The notes under the pieces are model-generated. The model saw only the letters and a program-made list of their open reading frames with translations, did no database searches and was not told the origin of the DNA. The position numbers and the translations under genes are program-made. Below, in pieces: positions 22,826 to 30,597 of a stretch of DNA of 35,124 nt. Within the stretch, counting starts at the first letter, position 1. The number at the start of each line of letters is the position of its first letter. Source of the stretch: Croceibacterium sp. (GTDB taxonomy: Bacteria > Pseudomonadota > Alphaproteobacteria > Sphingomonadales > Sphingomonadaceae); contig JANWHA010000055.1 of NCBI GenBank assembly GCA_025450635.1, forward strand, positions 1 to 35,124, written 5' to 3'.

Positions 22826-23941
22826 CTAGATCGGCTGCGCCAGCAGGGTGTTCATCTCCGCGCCCGCCTTCGCGTTGTCGACCAACGGGCCTTTGCCGAG
22901 CTGGCCGCGGCAGATTTCGAGCGACTTCTCGACCACGTAGCGGCAGCGCTCGAACCTGCGCCGGTAATACGCGGTGAAGGCGGCTTCCCGATCGTCATGG
23001 CGAGCCAGCTCTTCGGCAAACACCACCGCATCCTCGATCGCCATGCCGCCGCCTTGCCCGAGGTGGGGGGTCGTGGCGTGGACCGCGTCGCCGATCAGGC
23101 CGATGCGGCCCTTGTGCCAGGGCCCTTGGAGGAAGATCGCTTCGAGCGGGCGATAGACCACGCGTGCGTCGTCGGTGATCTGCTCGGCGATTGCCCGGAT
23201 CGCCGGTGCGCATCCGGCCAGCTTCGTGCGCATGCGCGCGGCCAATCCTTCGAGCGGGTAGTCGGGATTGTCGGGCTCGGGCGTCGTCGCGTAGATATAA
23301 ATTTCTGCCCGGCTCATCGGCACCAAGCCGACACCGGTCGGTCCGTTATAGACATGCAGCGCGTCGAAGCCGGAAGGACGCGGCAGGTTGTAGCGCCACA
23401 CCGCCTGCCCGACGAACTGGGGCGTCGGCGCATCGGGAAACAGCAGGCGGCGCGTCTGCGAGTAGATTCCGTCGGCGCCGACCACCAGGTCGAAGGGGCC
23501 CTGGCTGTCATCGGAAAACCGCGCGTGAACCATCGCGCCGTCTTGCTCCAGCGAAGCCGACGTCGTGCTGCGGCGAATTTCGGCTCCGGCAGCGGTCGCC
23601 GAGTTGCTCAGCACTTCCAGCAAGACGCGCCGCGGAATGCCCATGGCCGCCGGAAAGCCCTCGATCAACGAACGCGAGGGGGTCCGCGCGACAAGCGAGC
23701 CGTCCGGAGCGTAGATCTCAACCGTATCGTAGGCAAAGCCCGCATCGAGGTAATCCCGTGCCAGGCCCAGGGTGGCGAGCGCGCGCACCACGTTTGCTTG
23801 CTGGCTGATGCCGACCCCTTCCACGCCGCTGCCGTCGCTGCGTTCGATCACGGTGACCTTGAAGCCCTTCTGCGCGAGCGCGGTCGCGACTGTGAGGCCG
23901 CCGATGCCTCCGCCGATGACGAGGATGTGCTTGCCGGTCAT
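22826..23941 (-). CDS. FAD-dependent aromatic-ring monooxygenase (salicylate-hydroxylase-like), first copy
   Basis: 371 aa group A flavoprotein monooxygenase. The FAD dinucleotide motif GGGIGG is at residues 10-15, the NAD(P)H/FAD 'DG' motif in DLVVGADGIYSQTR, and the FAD ribityl-binding 'GD' motif in GLIGDAVHATTPHLGQGG. Such enzymes hydroxylate, or oxidatively decarboxylate, phenolic or related rings using NAD(P)H and O2 in the cytoplasm. It is the last gene of the seven-gene leftward operon and overlaps the MFS gene by ATGA. It is similar in plan to the enzyme at 31573-32691, including the WHKGR-x3-IGDAVHATTPH region, so the island has two such oxygenases. Substrate unknown. Confidence 0.92.
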   Translation of the reverse strand: MTGKHILVIGGGIGGLTVATALAQKGFKVTVIERSDGSGVEGVGISQQANVVRALATLGLARDYLDAGFAYDTVEIYAPDGSLVARTPSRSLIEGFPAAMGIPRRVLLEVLSNSATAAGAEIRRSTTSASLEQDGAMVHARFSDDSQGPFDLVVGADGIYSQTRRLLFPDAPTPQFVGQAVWRYNLPRPSGFDALHVYNGPTGVGLVPMSRAEIYIYATTPEPDNPDYPLEGLAARMRTKLAGCAPAIRAIAEQITDDARVVYRPLEAIFLQGPWHKGRIGLIGDAVHATTPHLGQGGGMAIEDAVVFAEELARHDDREAAFTAYYRRRFERCRYVVEKSLEICRGQLGKGPLVDNAKAGAEMNTLLAQPI

Positions 23942-25233
23942 GCGGGCTGGGCTTGCCCGACTGGGGCGCCGGGCGCGCGGCGGAAGGCGGCGAACAGGAA
24001 GACGCTCGCCAGCAGCGGCGAGCCGATCATGGCCGACAAAGCATAGCGCAAACCCTCCGCGCCGAGTTGCGGCGCCAGGGAATCGCTGAGGGCGCCGACG
24101 ATGAACGGTCCGAGCGCGCCCCCGATGAGGCCCGATGCGGCGAGCATGACGGTGGAGACCAGCGCCCGGTCGCCGGCGCCCGCGCGCCCGACGGCATAGT
24201 TGATGCAGGGCACGAAAGCGCAGCTGAGGAGGAAGTTCATCCCCGCGGCGCAGATCATTGTCGCGAGTAGCGTCGGTGCGAAGATGAAGCCTGCCATCAA
24301 CGGTGCCGCCAGCGGCAGCGCGACCAACGGCAGGCGCAGCATGGCCGACATGGAACCGTGCTTCCGCACCAGCCAGTCGGCAATCGCGCCCGACACCAGC
24401 GTGCCCACGAGCCCGCCGATCCCTACCGCCGGGCCGATGACGATGCCGACTTCGCGCAACGGCACGCCGTGCGAGCGTTGCAGAAAGGCCGGTCCCCAGG
24501 CGCCGAGCACCGCGCCCATCATGGCCGAGATGCCGAACCCGAGCGCCAGCGGCACGAAGCCGGGAATGGTCATCACCCGCCGCAGGCCGGCGGCCAGCCC
24601 GGCGAGCCAGCGCCCGGCATCCTCGGTCGGATCGGGCGGCTCCTCGCGCGCCGGCTCGCGCACCGTCAGCACGACAATCACTGCGAGCACGACACCGGCA
24701 AGGCCGCAGACGATGAACATCGGCCGCCAACCGAGCGCCGCGGCGACCACGCCGGCGAGAATCGTTCCGCCCACGATGCCGATGAAGCTGCTCGACTGGA
24801 ACACCCCGATAACCGTGCCGCGCACCTGAGGCCGGAACAGGTCGGGGATCAGCGACATCACGGCAGGGAACGCCGTCGCCTCTCCCGCGCCGACCGCCAG
24901 GCGCGCCGCCGCCAGTTCCGGGAAATTACGGGCGAGACTGGTGGCGACCGTCGCGATCGACCACAGGGCGATGCCTATTGTCAGGATCCGGACGCGATGG
25001 CCGCGATCGACCAGCCGGGCAATGAACAGCCCGGCGATCAGGTTGAACAGCACGAACAGCAGCCCGTTGGCGAGCGCCATCTGCGTGTCCGACAGCGCGA
25101 GGTCGTGGCGCACGGGCTCGGTGACCACGCCGAGCAGCATGCGGTCGCCCACGTTGAGCACGTTGGCGAGGAACAGCAGGAACAGCGTCCATGCGGCCAG
25201 GGGCGGCGAGATCGACCGGCGGCCGGCCGTCAC
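23938..25233 (-). CDS. MFS permease
   Basis: 431 aa, about twelve membrane segments. The start is a GTG overlapping the cupin stop as GTGA. The MFS loop 2-3 motif appears as ARLVDRGHRVRILT, and the first helix has LANVLNVGDRMLLGVV, a variant of the NFLDR helix seen in the other permease. A hydrophilic central loop (REPAREEPPDPTEDAGR) separates the two halves. It lies inside the catabolic operon, so it probably imports the pathway substrate or exports an intermediate across the inner membrane, complementing the TonB receptor at the outer membrane. Confidence 0.92.
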   Translation of the reverse strand: MTAGRRSISPPLAAWTLFLLFLANVLNVGDRMLLGVVTEPVRHDLALSDTQMALANGLLFVLFNLIAGLFIARLVDRGHRVRILTIGIALWSIATVATSLARNFPELAAARLAVGAGEATAFPAVMSLIPDLFRPQVRGTVIGVFQSSSFIGIVGGTILAGVVAAALGWRPMFIVCGLAGVVLAVIVVLTVREPAREEPPDPTEDAGRWLAGLAAGLRRVMTIPGFVPLALGFGISAMMGAVLGAWGPAFLQRSHGVPLREVGIVIGPAVGIGGLVGTLVSGAIADWLVRKHGSMSAMLRLPLVALPLAAPLMAGFIFAPTLLATMICAAGMNFLLSCAFVPCINYAVGRAGAGDRALVSTVMLAASGLIGGALGPFIVGALSDSLAPQLGAEGLRYALSAMIGSPLLASVFLFAAFRRAPGAPVGQAQPA

Positions 25234-25733
25234 GGTATGAGCTCCTCGCCTTCGATCAGCTGCGACAGCTCGGCATCGAACTCGGCGTCGACAAGCACGA
25301 ACACCATCTTCGCCGGTCGACCGGAGCGGTTCTCCCAGGCATGGTCGGTTGCCCGCTGGATCACCACGTCGCCGGCCCTGAGCAGCACTTCGCTGTCGCT
25401 CAGGATCAGGACGATCTCGCCCTCGAGAACGATGCCGTAGTCGAGGGTCCGGGTGCGGTGCATCGGGCTGCGCCGGCCGCCCTCGCTCGCCGGCGCGAAC
25501 TCGATGACACGGATGAGGTTGCCCGTGCCCGAACCCCGCGCGATCCGCGGACTTTCGGATGTGGGCTCGCCGGCGGGGGAAAGCCCAAGGACCGCGGGCG
25601 CGGAATCCACCGACCAGACTTCATGGAACTTGGCCCCAGGCAGGGAGCGGGTGTGTGGCACGGGGCCTTCGGCGACAACGACCGACCGCCCGTCGGGAGT
25701 GTGTCCGGTGACGAGGCGGCGGGTTGTGCTCAT
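25230..25733 (-). CDS. Cupin-domain protein
   Basis: 167 aa. Starts at an ATG overlapping the previous stop (ATGA) and ends overlapping the MFS start. The C-terminal half is a cupin barrel: PMHRTRTLDYGIVLEGEIVLIL (motif 1) and LRAGDVVIQRATDHAWENRS (motif 2). In motif 1 only the first of the usual two histidines is present (HRT instead of HxH), and the usual Glu is Asp, so metal binding would be incomplete. The N-terminal roughly 70 residues (GHTPDGRSVVVAEGPVPHT, FHEVWSVDSAPA) belong to a common small-cupin type. It may be a non-oxygenase isomerase, a substrate-binding or a decarboxylase-like protein in the pathway. Function not known. Confidence 0.8.
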   Translation of the reverse strand: MSTTRRLVTGHTPDGRSVVVAEGPVPHTRSLPGAKFHEVWSVDSAPAVLGLSPAGEPTSESPRIARGSGTGNLIRVIEFAPASEGGRRSPMHRTRTLDYGIVLEGEIVLILSDSEVLLRAGDVVIQRATDHAWENRSGRPAKMVFVLVDAEFDAELSQLIEGEELIP

Positions 25734-26530
25734 TTCAGCCGCCGTTGCCCGCTCGCGTCGCCGCCGCCAGAGGATTCGACCCATTGGGCCCTTCCGAATT
25801 CGACCACGGGCAGGCCAGCCAGCGCATTCACGATTGGATACTGCGTCGGCATCTGTTCCCACGAAGCGCGGTGGAAGCCGAACGCGCCGGTGCCGTTGCG
25901 AACCGAACGAACCTGTGGAGCGGCGCCCTCCAGCGCGGTCGCCGTGAAGTAATCGACTTCGGCCTCGCCCCATGCGCCGGTGCGCGGGACGTACTTGTGG
26001 AACATCATCGGCGGTGCAGGGTCACGGCGGGCGGCAGCCTCGAAATCGCCGGCGCGCATTTCGAGGAACGTGAAGCCCTCCCACGCCGCGTGGGCACGCC
26101 ACTCACCGTTTTCGACTACCGGTGTCGGGATGTGGGCGAAGATCTTGGGCCAGCCGAGCTCGTCGCGGCCCGTCAAGATCGGCTCGGCCATGCTTTCCCA
26201 CAGCACGGGCACGAACGCGCCGGTGACCTCTTCCTCGCCCCGCCAGCGCGCCGGTATGCGGACCATGAGGATGTTGTAACCGCGGCCCGCCAGCCAGCCG
26301 ATATCGGTCAGCACGAGGAGGGACAGCTCGATCCTTGCCGGCGCTTCGACGGCGAAGCCCGGCGGCAGGAGGCGAGCAAGCGCGTCGGAATCGGTCAGCG
26401 CCGACAGCGTCAGAGTCAGCGTGTTCTTCTCGTAGCGGCGGTGGCGCTGGGCCTTAGGGAGGTTGCGCGGTCCCGGAGCCGGTCCGAACGACACCGGCAT
26501 GCGGTACATCGGGGCCAGGCCGTCGCTCAC
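25730..26530 (-). CDS. Acetoacetate-decarboxylase-family protein
   Basis: 266 aa. The GTG at 26530 overlaps the amidohydrolase stop (GTGA); a Met seven codons later is an alternative. The fold is recognised by MPVSFGPAPGPRN at the start, LLPPGFAVE at about 55-62, the GYNILMVRIPARWRGEEEVTGAFVPVLWESM block, and GRDELGWPKIFAHIP with K129, the position of the Schiff-base lysine of acetoacetate decarboxylase. Family members decarboxylate or cleave beta-keto acids, or act as hydratase-aldolases on related compounds. In this operon, between an amidohydrolase-type decarboxylase and a cupin, it probably acts on a keto-acid ring-cleavage product. Precise reaction unknown. Confidence 0.87.
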   Translation of the reverse strand: MSDGLAPMYRMPVSFGPAPGPRNLPKAQRHRRYEKNTLTLTLSALTDSDALARLLPPGFAVEAPARIELSLLVLTDIGWLAGRGYNILMVRIPARWRGEEEVTGAFVPVLWESMAEPILTGRDELGWPKIFAHIPTPVVENGEWRAHAAWEGFTFLEMRAGDFEAAARRDPAPPMMFHKYVPRTGAWGEAEVDYFTATALEGAAPQVRSVRNGTGAFGFHRASWEQMPTQYPIVNALAGLPVVEFGRAQWVESSGGGDASGQRRLK

Positions 26531-27582
26531 CCCACCCGTTCCAGCCCCAGGAGGTGGGCTGCGTTGAGGCCGAGGATCTTCGCCTTGTCGTCTTCCGTCA
26601 GGCGCTCGTGGAAGCCGAGCGGATCGGGCTCCGACATGTCGAACGGATAGTCGGTGCCGAGGCACAGCTTGTCGGCGCCGTGGGTGCGGACGAGGCTGTC
26701 GAGCTGGTCCTGGTCGAACACCAGCGTGTCCAGCCAGAGCTTGCGCAGGTAGCTCGAGGGCTCGTGCCGGCAATGCTCCGAGCAATCGCCGCGCGCGCGC
26801 CAACCGTGATCCATGCGGCCCCAGTAGCCGGGGATGTACCCGCCGCCGTGGGCCACGCAGATCTTCAGGCCGGGATGAGCATCCAACACGCCGCCAAAGA
26901 TCAGGTGCCCGATGGCGAGGGTGGATTCGAGCGGATTGCCGATGAGGTTGTTGAAGTAATATTCGCTCAGCCGCTTGCCCTCGGTGAAGCCGAGCGGGTG
27001 GATGAAGATCAGCACGCCCAGTTCTTCCGCCGCCGCCCAGAACGGGCGCAGGCTTTCGCCGTGGAAGTCCGCGCCGTTGACGTTGGTGCTTATCTCGATA
27101 CCGCGCAGGTCGAGTTCCTGCACACAGCGGCGCATCTCCTCGATGGCGAGGCGGGTGTCCTGCAACGGAACCGTGCCCATCCCGACGAGGCGGTCGGGGT
27201 GCTGCGCGACCGCCGCCGCCATGCCGTCGTTGACCGCGCGCGCCGCCTCGCGACCGGTGTCGGCATCCGTGAAATAGAAGTACTGGCTCGGACTGGGTGA
27301 GATCGCCTGCACGTCGATTCCGAGGCGGTCCATGTCCGCGAGCCGCGTGTCGAGGGTGTTCAGCGTGCGGCCGATGGCGGCAAATTGCGCCCGGTTGACC
27401 TCCATCGTCTTCGGGGTGGTGAAATCGTTGATGCCCGGCGGCGGCCCCGGATATTTGGCCTGCACGATGGCGTCGGCGGCGGGGATGCCGAGGTGACAAT
27501 GGATGTCGACGACCAGGTGCTTGCCGCGCGCATTGACCGGTATCGGTTTGCGGTCGCCGCAAGTCGTCACCTCACCGGTCAT
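26527..27582 (-). CDS. Amidohydrolase of the ACMSD family (metal-dependent decarboxylase/hydratase)
   Basis: 351 aa TIM-barrel enzyme. The ATG overlaps the fumarylacetoacetase stop (ATGA). Metal and catalytic residues are visible: H28 and H30 in DIHCHLG, the His of IFIHPLGF, the His of VAHGGGYIPGYWGR, and the Asp of CLGTDYPFD. The segment SSYLRKLWLDTLVFDQ is typical of aminocarboxymuconate-semialdehyde decarboxylase and of resorcylate decarboxylases. Members remove CO2 from aromatic or ring-opened acids, or hydrate oxalomesaconate-like intermediates. The long YPGPPPGINDFTTPKTMEVNR stretch near the start is a family-specific lid. In this operon it acts before or after C-C hydrolysis; the substrate cannot be read from the sequence. 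Confidence 0.9.
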   Translation of the reverse strand: MTGEVTTCGDRKPIPVNARGKHLVVDIHCHLGIPAADAIVQAKYPGPPPGINDFTTPKTMEVNRAQFAAIGRTLNTLDTRLADMDRLGIDVQAISPSPSQYFYFTDADTGREAARAVNDGMAAAVAQHPDRLVGMGTVPLQDTRLAIEEMRRCVQELDLRGIEISTNVNGADFHGESLRPFWAAAEELGVLIFIHPLGFTEGKRLSEYYFNNLIGNPLESTLAIGHLIFGGVLDAHPGLKICVAHGGGYIPGYWGRMDHGWRARGDCSEHCRHEPSSYLRKLWLDTLVFDQDQLDSLVRTHGADKLCLGTDYPFDMSEPDPLGFHERLTEDDKAKILGLNAAHLLGLERVG

Positions 27583-28868
27583 GCGGCGACTTTCGCCGGA
27601 GACACCGTGCCGCTGCACGGGCCGAAACCGACGGGGACGAAGCCGTCGGCCCGGGCCTTGCCGCGCAAAGTCAGCGTGTCGCCATCTTCCAGCATGACGC
27701 GCCTGGTGCCGTCCGGCAGGGTCAGCGGCTCCTGGCCGAGCCTGGTGATCTCGACAAGGCACGCCCGTGCCTCGTCCGCCGCGCCCGACACCGTGCCGGT
27801 GGCGATCAGGTCGCCGACTTCGAGCGGTGCCCCGCCCGACGCCTGGTGCGCGACCATCTGCGCCAGTGTCCAGAATAGCTCGGCGACGTTGGTGCGCACG
27901 ATGGTCACGGAGCCGGAGCCGGTGTCGATCTCCGCCGTTAGCTCGATGCTCAAGCCTCCGGACGAACGGTCAAAATCGTCGTTGAGATAGCCGGGCACGT
28001 CGGGCTGGTCGGCCGTGCGCCCGCGGGCCGCCACCCGAAACGGGGCCAGCGCTTCCATCGTCACCACCCACGGCGAGATGCTCGTCAGGAAGCTCTTGCC
28101 CAAGTGCGGTCCGAGCAGCATCTCGTAGAACTGGATGCCGCGCGCCGACCAGTCGTTGACCAGGCAGCAGCCGAAGAGCAGCTCATCCGCGCGGGCCATA
28201 TCGACGGTTTCGCCCAGTTCGTTGACCGGGCCGCCGAGCCAGGCGCCGAACTCGAGCTCGAAATCGAGCATCGGCTCCGGCGCGACGACCATTTCGCCGG
28301 CGCCGCGCGGCACCACCTGCCCGACGGGGCGGATCACCGGTGTCCCGCTGACTGCGACCGAACTAGCGCGCCCGTTATAGGCGACAGGCAGGGTGGCCCA
28401 CGCCGGATTGGGCGCACGCCCGCCGTTCGCCGCCATCCGCAGGATGTGATCGGCCGAGGTGCAGAAATCGGTGAACGCGGTCGGCTTCGCCGGCATCAGC
28501 AGCCGGGCCGAGGCCATCGGCACCAGCGCCTTTTCTGCCGCCTCGCGGTCAGCGCCGCCGCCCTCGCGGTAAAGCTCGGACAGGGCCGCGCGCAAGGCGG
28601 AGACGGCGCTGCGCGACTGCGCGAACAGCGGAAGCAGGCTTGCCCCCCGCGCCGCTTCCGCTGCCGCCCCCTCAATCGAACCCGAGGCGATCAGCGCCGA
28701 CAGGTCGATGATGCTGTCCCCCAGCGCTACGCCTCCGCGCGCGCCCTTGCCGTCGTCGAACACCCCGAACGGCAGGTTCTGGATCGGGAAGTCCCCGCCG
28801 GGCGCGTTGGCGCTCTCAAGCCAGCTTCGCCGCGCGGGGTCGTGCGTCGCGTTGAGCTTAGTGGCCAT
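27579..28868 (-). CDS. Fumarylacetoacetase (full-length FAH type)
   Basis: 429 aa, the length of genuine fumarylacetoacetases rather than of the short FAH-family hydrolases. The N-terminal SH3-like part (FGVFDDGKGARGGVALGDSI) and the catalytic core are both present: FTDFCTSADH with the proton-shuttle His, VAYNGRASSVAVSGTPVIRP, DFELEFG (metal acids), VNDWSARGIQ, and GKSFLTSISPWVV. In most family members the last-but-one block reads NDWSARDIQ; here the Asp is Gly. The enzyme hydrolyses the C-C bond of a 2,4-diketo acid, in the tyrosine route fumarylacetoacetate. No homogentisate dioxygenase or maleylacetoacetate isomerase is in the window, so a related diketo acid may be the substrate. It overlaps the MBL gene by 11 bases. 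Confidence 0.9.
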   Translation of the reverse strand: MATKLNATHDPARRSWLESANAPGGDFPIQNLPFGVFDDGKGARGGVALGDSIIDLSALIASGSIEGAAAEAARGASLLPLFAQSRSAVSALRAALSELYREGGGADREAAEKALVPMASARLLMPAKPTAFTDFCTSADHILRMAANGGRAPNPAWATLPVAYNGRASSVAVSGTPVIRPVGQVVPRGAGEMVVAPEPMLDFELEFGAWLGGPVNELGETVDMARADELLFGCCLVNDWSARGIQFYEMLLGPHLGKSFLTSISPWVVTMEALAPFRVAARGRTADQPDVPGYLNDDFDRSSGGLSIELTAEIDTGSGSVTIVRTNVAELFWTLAQMVAHQASGGAPLEVGDLIATGTVSGAADEARACLVEITRLGQEPLTLPDGTRRVMLEDGDTLTLRGKARADGFVPVGFGPCSGTVSPAKVAA

Positions 28869-29841
28869 GGACGCACCCGTGCCGCTCGTGATGTTCCTTG
28901 CGGTACTTGTTCATCTCGGCGAACAGCATCGGCGGCGGGGCGTGCGGGATGTCCGGCTCCCACTGCTTGTAGAGCGAATAGACGTTGGCGACCACGCGCT
29001 CCGGATCGGTCCAGTGCGCGTACTCCTTAATCGGGATGTCGCGCGCGGCTTCACGCCAGTCCATGCCGACCTCGAAACGCCCGCGCGCCTCGTCCCGCAA
29101 GTGCTCGAAGTAGCCTTTCAGGTTCCTGACGCATTGGACATCGCTGATCGGGCCGTGGCCCGGCACGACGACCTGCGGTTCCAGCCCGATGATGAAGTCG
29201 CAAGCGGCGATCCAGTTCGAGAACGGACCCGCCCAGACGACCGGGTGGCCCTCGTTGAACACCAGATCGCCGGTGAAGACCGTGCGGTCTTCCTTCACCC
29301 AGGCAATCGTGTCGGATTCGGTATGGGCCGGCCCGAGATCGGTCAGCTCGACGGTCTTGTCGCCGACCTTGAGCGTCATCGTTTTCTCGAACGTAGTGGT
29401 CGGCAACGTCAGTTCGTCGACACCGCTGAAATCGAAGTAGCGGCCCATCGTTTCGAACAGGAATTCGCCCGCCTCGCCCATGGCCTGCCAATTAGCCGAG
29501 AGGTTGGCGAGCGCTTGCGGGTTGAAGCCTGCCATCTCGGCCCGCGTCTTCGCCGTGGCGATGATTTCGGCGCCCTCGACGAGGCCGTTGCCGAAGAAGT
29601 GATCGGGATTGGCATGGGTGTTCATCAGCCAGTCGATCTTCGCGCCGCCCGGGACCTCGGCGAACGCCGCGAGCATATCGCGCGTCAAGGGCACGCTCAT
29701 CAGCGTGTCGATCAGCAGCGTCTCGCCTTGCGAGCTGACCAGGCCTGCGTTCGACCAGCCCCAAGTGCCGTCCGGCTGCACGTAGCCGTAAACTCCATTG
29801 CCGATGTCGTGCACGCCTTGCCGGAAGGGCCAGTTTGCCAT
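28858..29841 (-). CDS. MBL-fold metallo-hydrolase
   Basis: 327 aa, first gene of the operon, with GGGAG nine bases before the ATG. The metallo-beta-lactamase-fold metal motif appears as H76-A-N78-P-D80-H81, so the second His of HxHxDH is Asn. Later ligands are the His of LGPAHTESDT, the Asp of FTGDLVF and the His of PGHGP. The N-terminal part VYGYVQPDGTWGWSNAGLVSSQGETLLIDT is the usual substrate-face strand pair. The C-terminus is His-rich (EHHERHGCVHGH). The HxNxDH variant occurs in a recognisable MBL subgroup, so it is probably still a metal enzyme, perhaps a lactone or ester hydrolase. Function in the pathway is unknown. Confidence 0.87.
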   Translation of the reverse strand: MANWPFRQGVHDIGNGVYGYVQPDGTWGWSNAGLVSSQGETLLIDTLMSVPLTRDMLAAFAEVPGGAKIDWLMNTHANPDHFFGNGLVEGAEIIATAKTRAEMAGFNPQALANLSANWQAMGEAGEFLFETMGRYFDFSGVDELTLPTTTFEKTMTLKVGDKTVELTDLGPAHTESDTIAWVKEDRTVFTGDLVFNEGHPVVWAGPFSNWIAACDFIIGLEPQVVVPGHGPISDVQCVRNLKGYFEHLRDEARGRFEVGMDWREAARDIPIKEYAHWTDPERVVANVYSLYKQWEPDIPHAPPPMLFAEMNKYRKEHHERHGCVHGH

Positions 29842-29952
29842 TCGTTATCTCTCCCAGGACCGCGACCCTACAGCGATAATTCCTTGTCGCAAGAATATTT
29901 TGCCGCGACGATGGTTGTCGAATACCAACGTTCCGCGTAGCACCTTTGGCAG
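29842..29952. promoter_or_regulatory. Divergent regulatory region with two inverted repeats
   Basis: 111 bp between the catabolic operon and its divergent TetR gene. It holds GTCGC-N14-GCGAC (29886-29909, five-base perfect arms, AT-rich centre AAGAATATTTT) and TGGT-N8-ACCA (29912-29927). TTGTCG occurs twice in direct orientation (29884-29889 and 29915-29920), once in each element. These are the likely sites for the neighbouring TetR protein and for leftward and rightward promoters. I cannot fix -35/-10 hexamers. Confidence 0.5.
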
Positions 29953-30597
29953 ATGACAACGGGGCGGAAAAAGGCTGTGAGGCGGGGCAAGGGGCGGCCG
30001 ACCGCCAGCGAAAGTGGCGTCGGCCGCGATGCTCTCATTTCAGCGGCCAGAGACCTGCTGCAGGAACTGCCGCCGGCGCAAGTCACCAGCACGGCGGTCG
30101 CCAGGCGCGCGAACGCGGATCCCGCGCTCGTGCGCTACTATTTCGGCAACCGCGAGAACCTGCTGTTCGAAGTCGCCAAGCAGATCGGCGCCGAGGCCAA
30201 CCGCCCGCCTCCCGCCGAGGGAGACCCGAGCGAGCTTCTCGCCGATATGATCCACAACACCTTCCGCTTCACCCGCTCGGCCAAGCACATGCAGCGGCTG
30301 ATGATCGAGGAGCTCGATTCCGCCAGCTCGGCCGAAGTGCGCGAAAAGATGCGCGAATGGAACCGCCAGCCGTTGTCGGACTATGCCAGGCTGCAGGAGC
30401 TCGACGGCGAAGGAAAGCTGAGAGAGTTCGATCCGCTGTTCATGCACCTCGCGGTGATCGGCATCAGCGATTTCTTCGCCAGCGGCGCACCGCTCGTCGA
30501 GCTGCTGGTGCCGCCCGGTACGGACATGACCGAGCTGGGCCGGCAATATGAGGACTTTGTCATCCGCCTGCTGACGGACGGAGTCCGCGAGCGTTAG
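29953..30597 (+). CDS. TetR-family transcriptional regulator
   Basis: 214 aa. A basic N-terminal arm (MTTGRKKAVRRGKGRPTASES) leads into the TetR DNA-binding domain: GRDALISAARDLLQELPPAQVTSTAVARRANADPALVRYYFGNRENLLFEV, with the helix-turn-helix ending in LVRYYFGNRENLL. The C-terminal domain (about 80-210) is the ligand and dimer part. It stands divergent to the MBL-led operon 111 bp away, the usual position of a local repressor responding to a pathway compound. Its stop codon TAG abuts the stop CTA of the convergent FAH-type gene with no gap. Confidence 0.92.
   Translation: MTTGRKKAVRRGKGRPTASESGVGRDALISAARDLLQELPPAQVTSTAVARRANADPALVRYYFGNRENLLFEVAKQIGAEANRPPPAEGDPSELLADMIHNTFRFTRSAKHMQRLMIEELDSASSAEVREKMREWNRQPLSDYARLQELDGEGKLREFDPLFMHLAVIGISDFFASGAPLVELLVPPGTDMTELGRQYEDFVIRLLTDGVRER

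Noticed and set aside
25730-27562. A 610-codon fusion of amidohydrolase and acetoacetate-decarboxylase-like protein
   Set aside because: The first half is an out-of-frame, Arg-rich reading of the amidohydrolase gene. The GTGA overlap at 26530 marks the true start.
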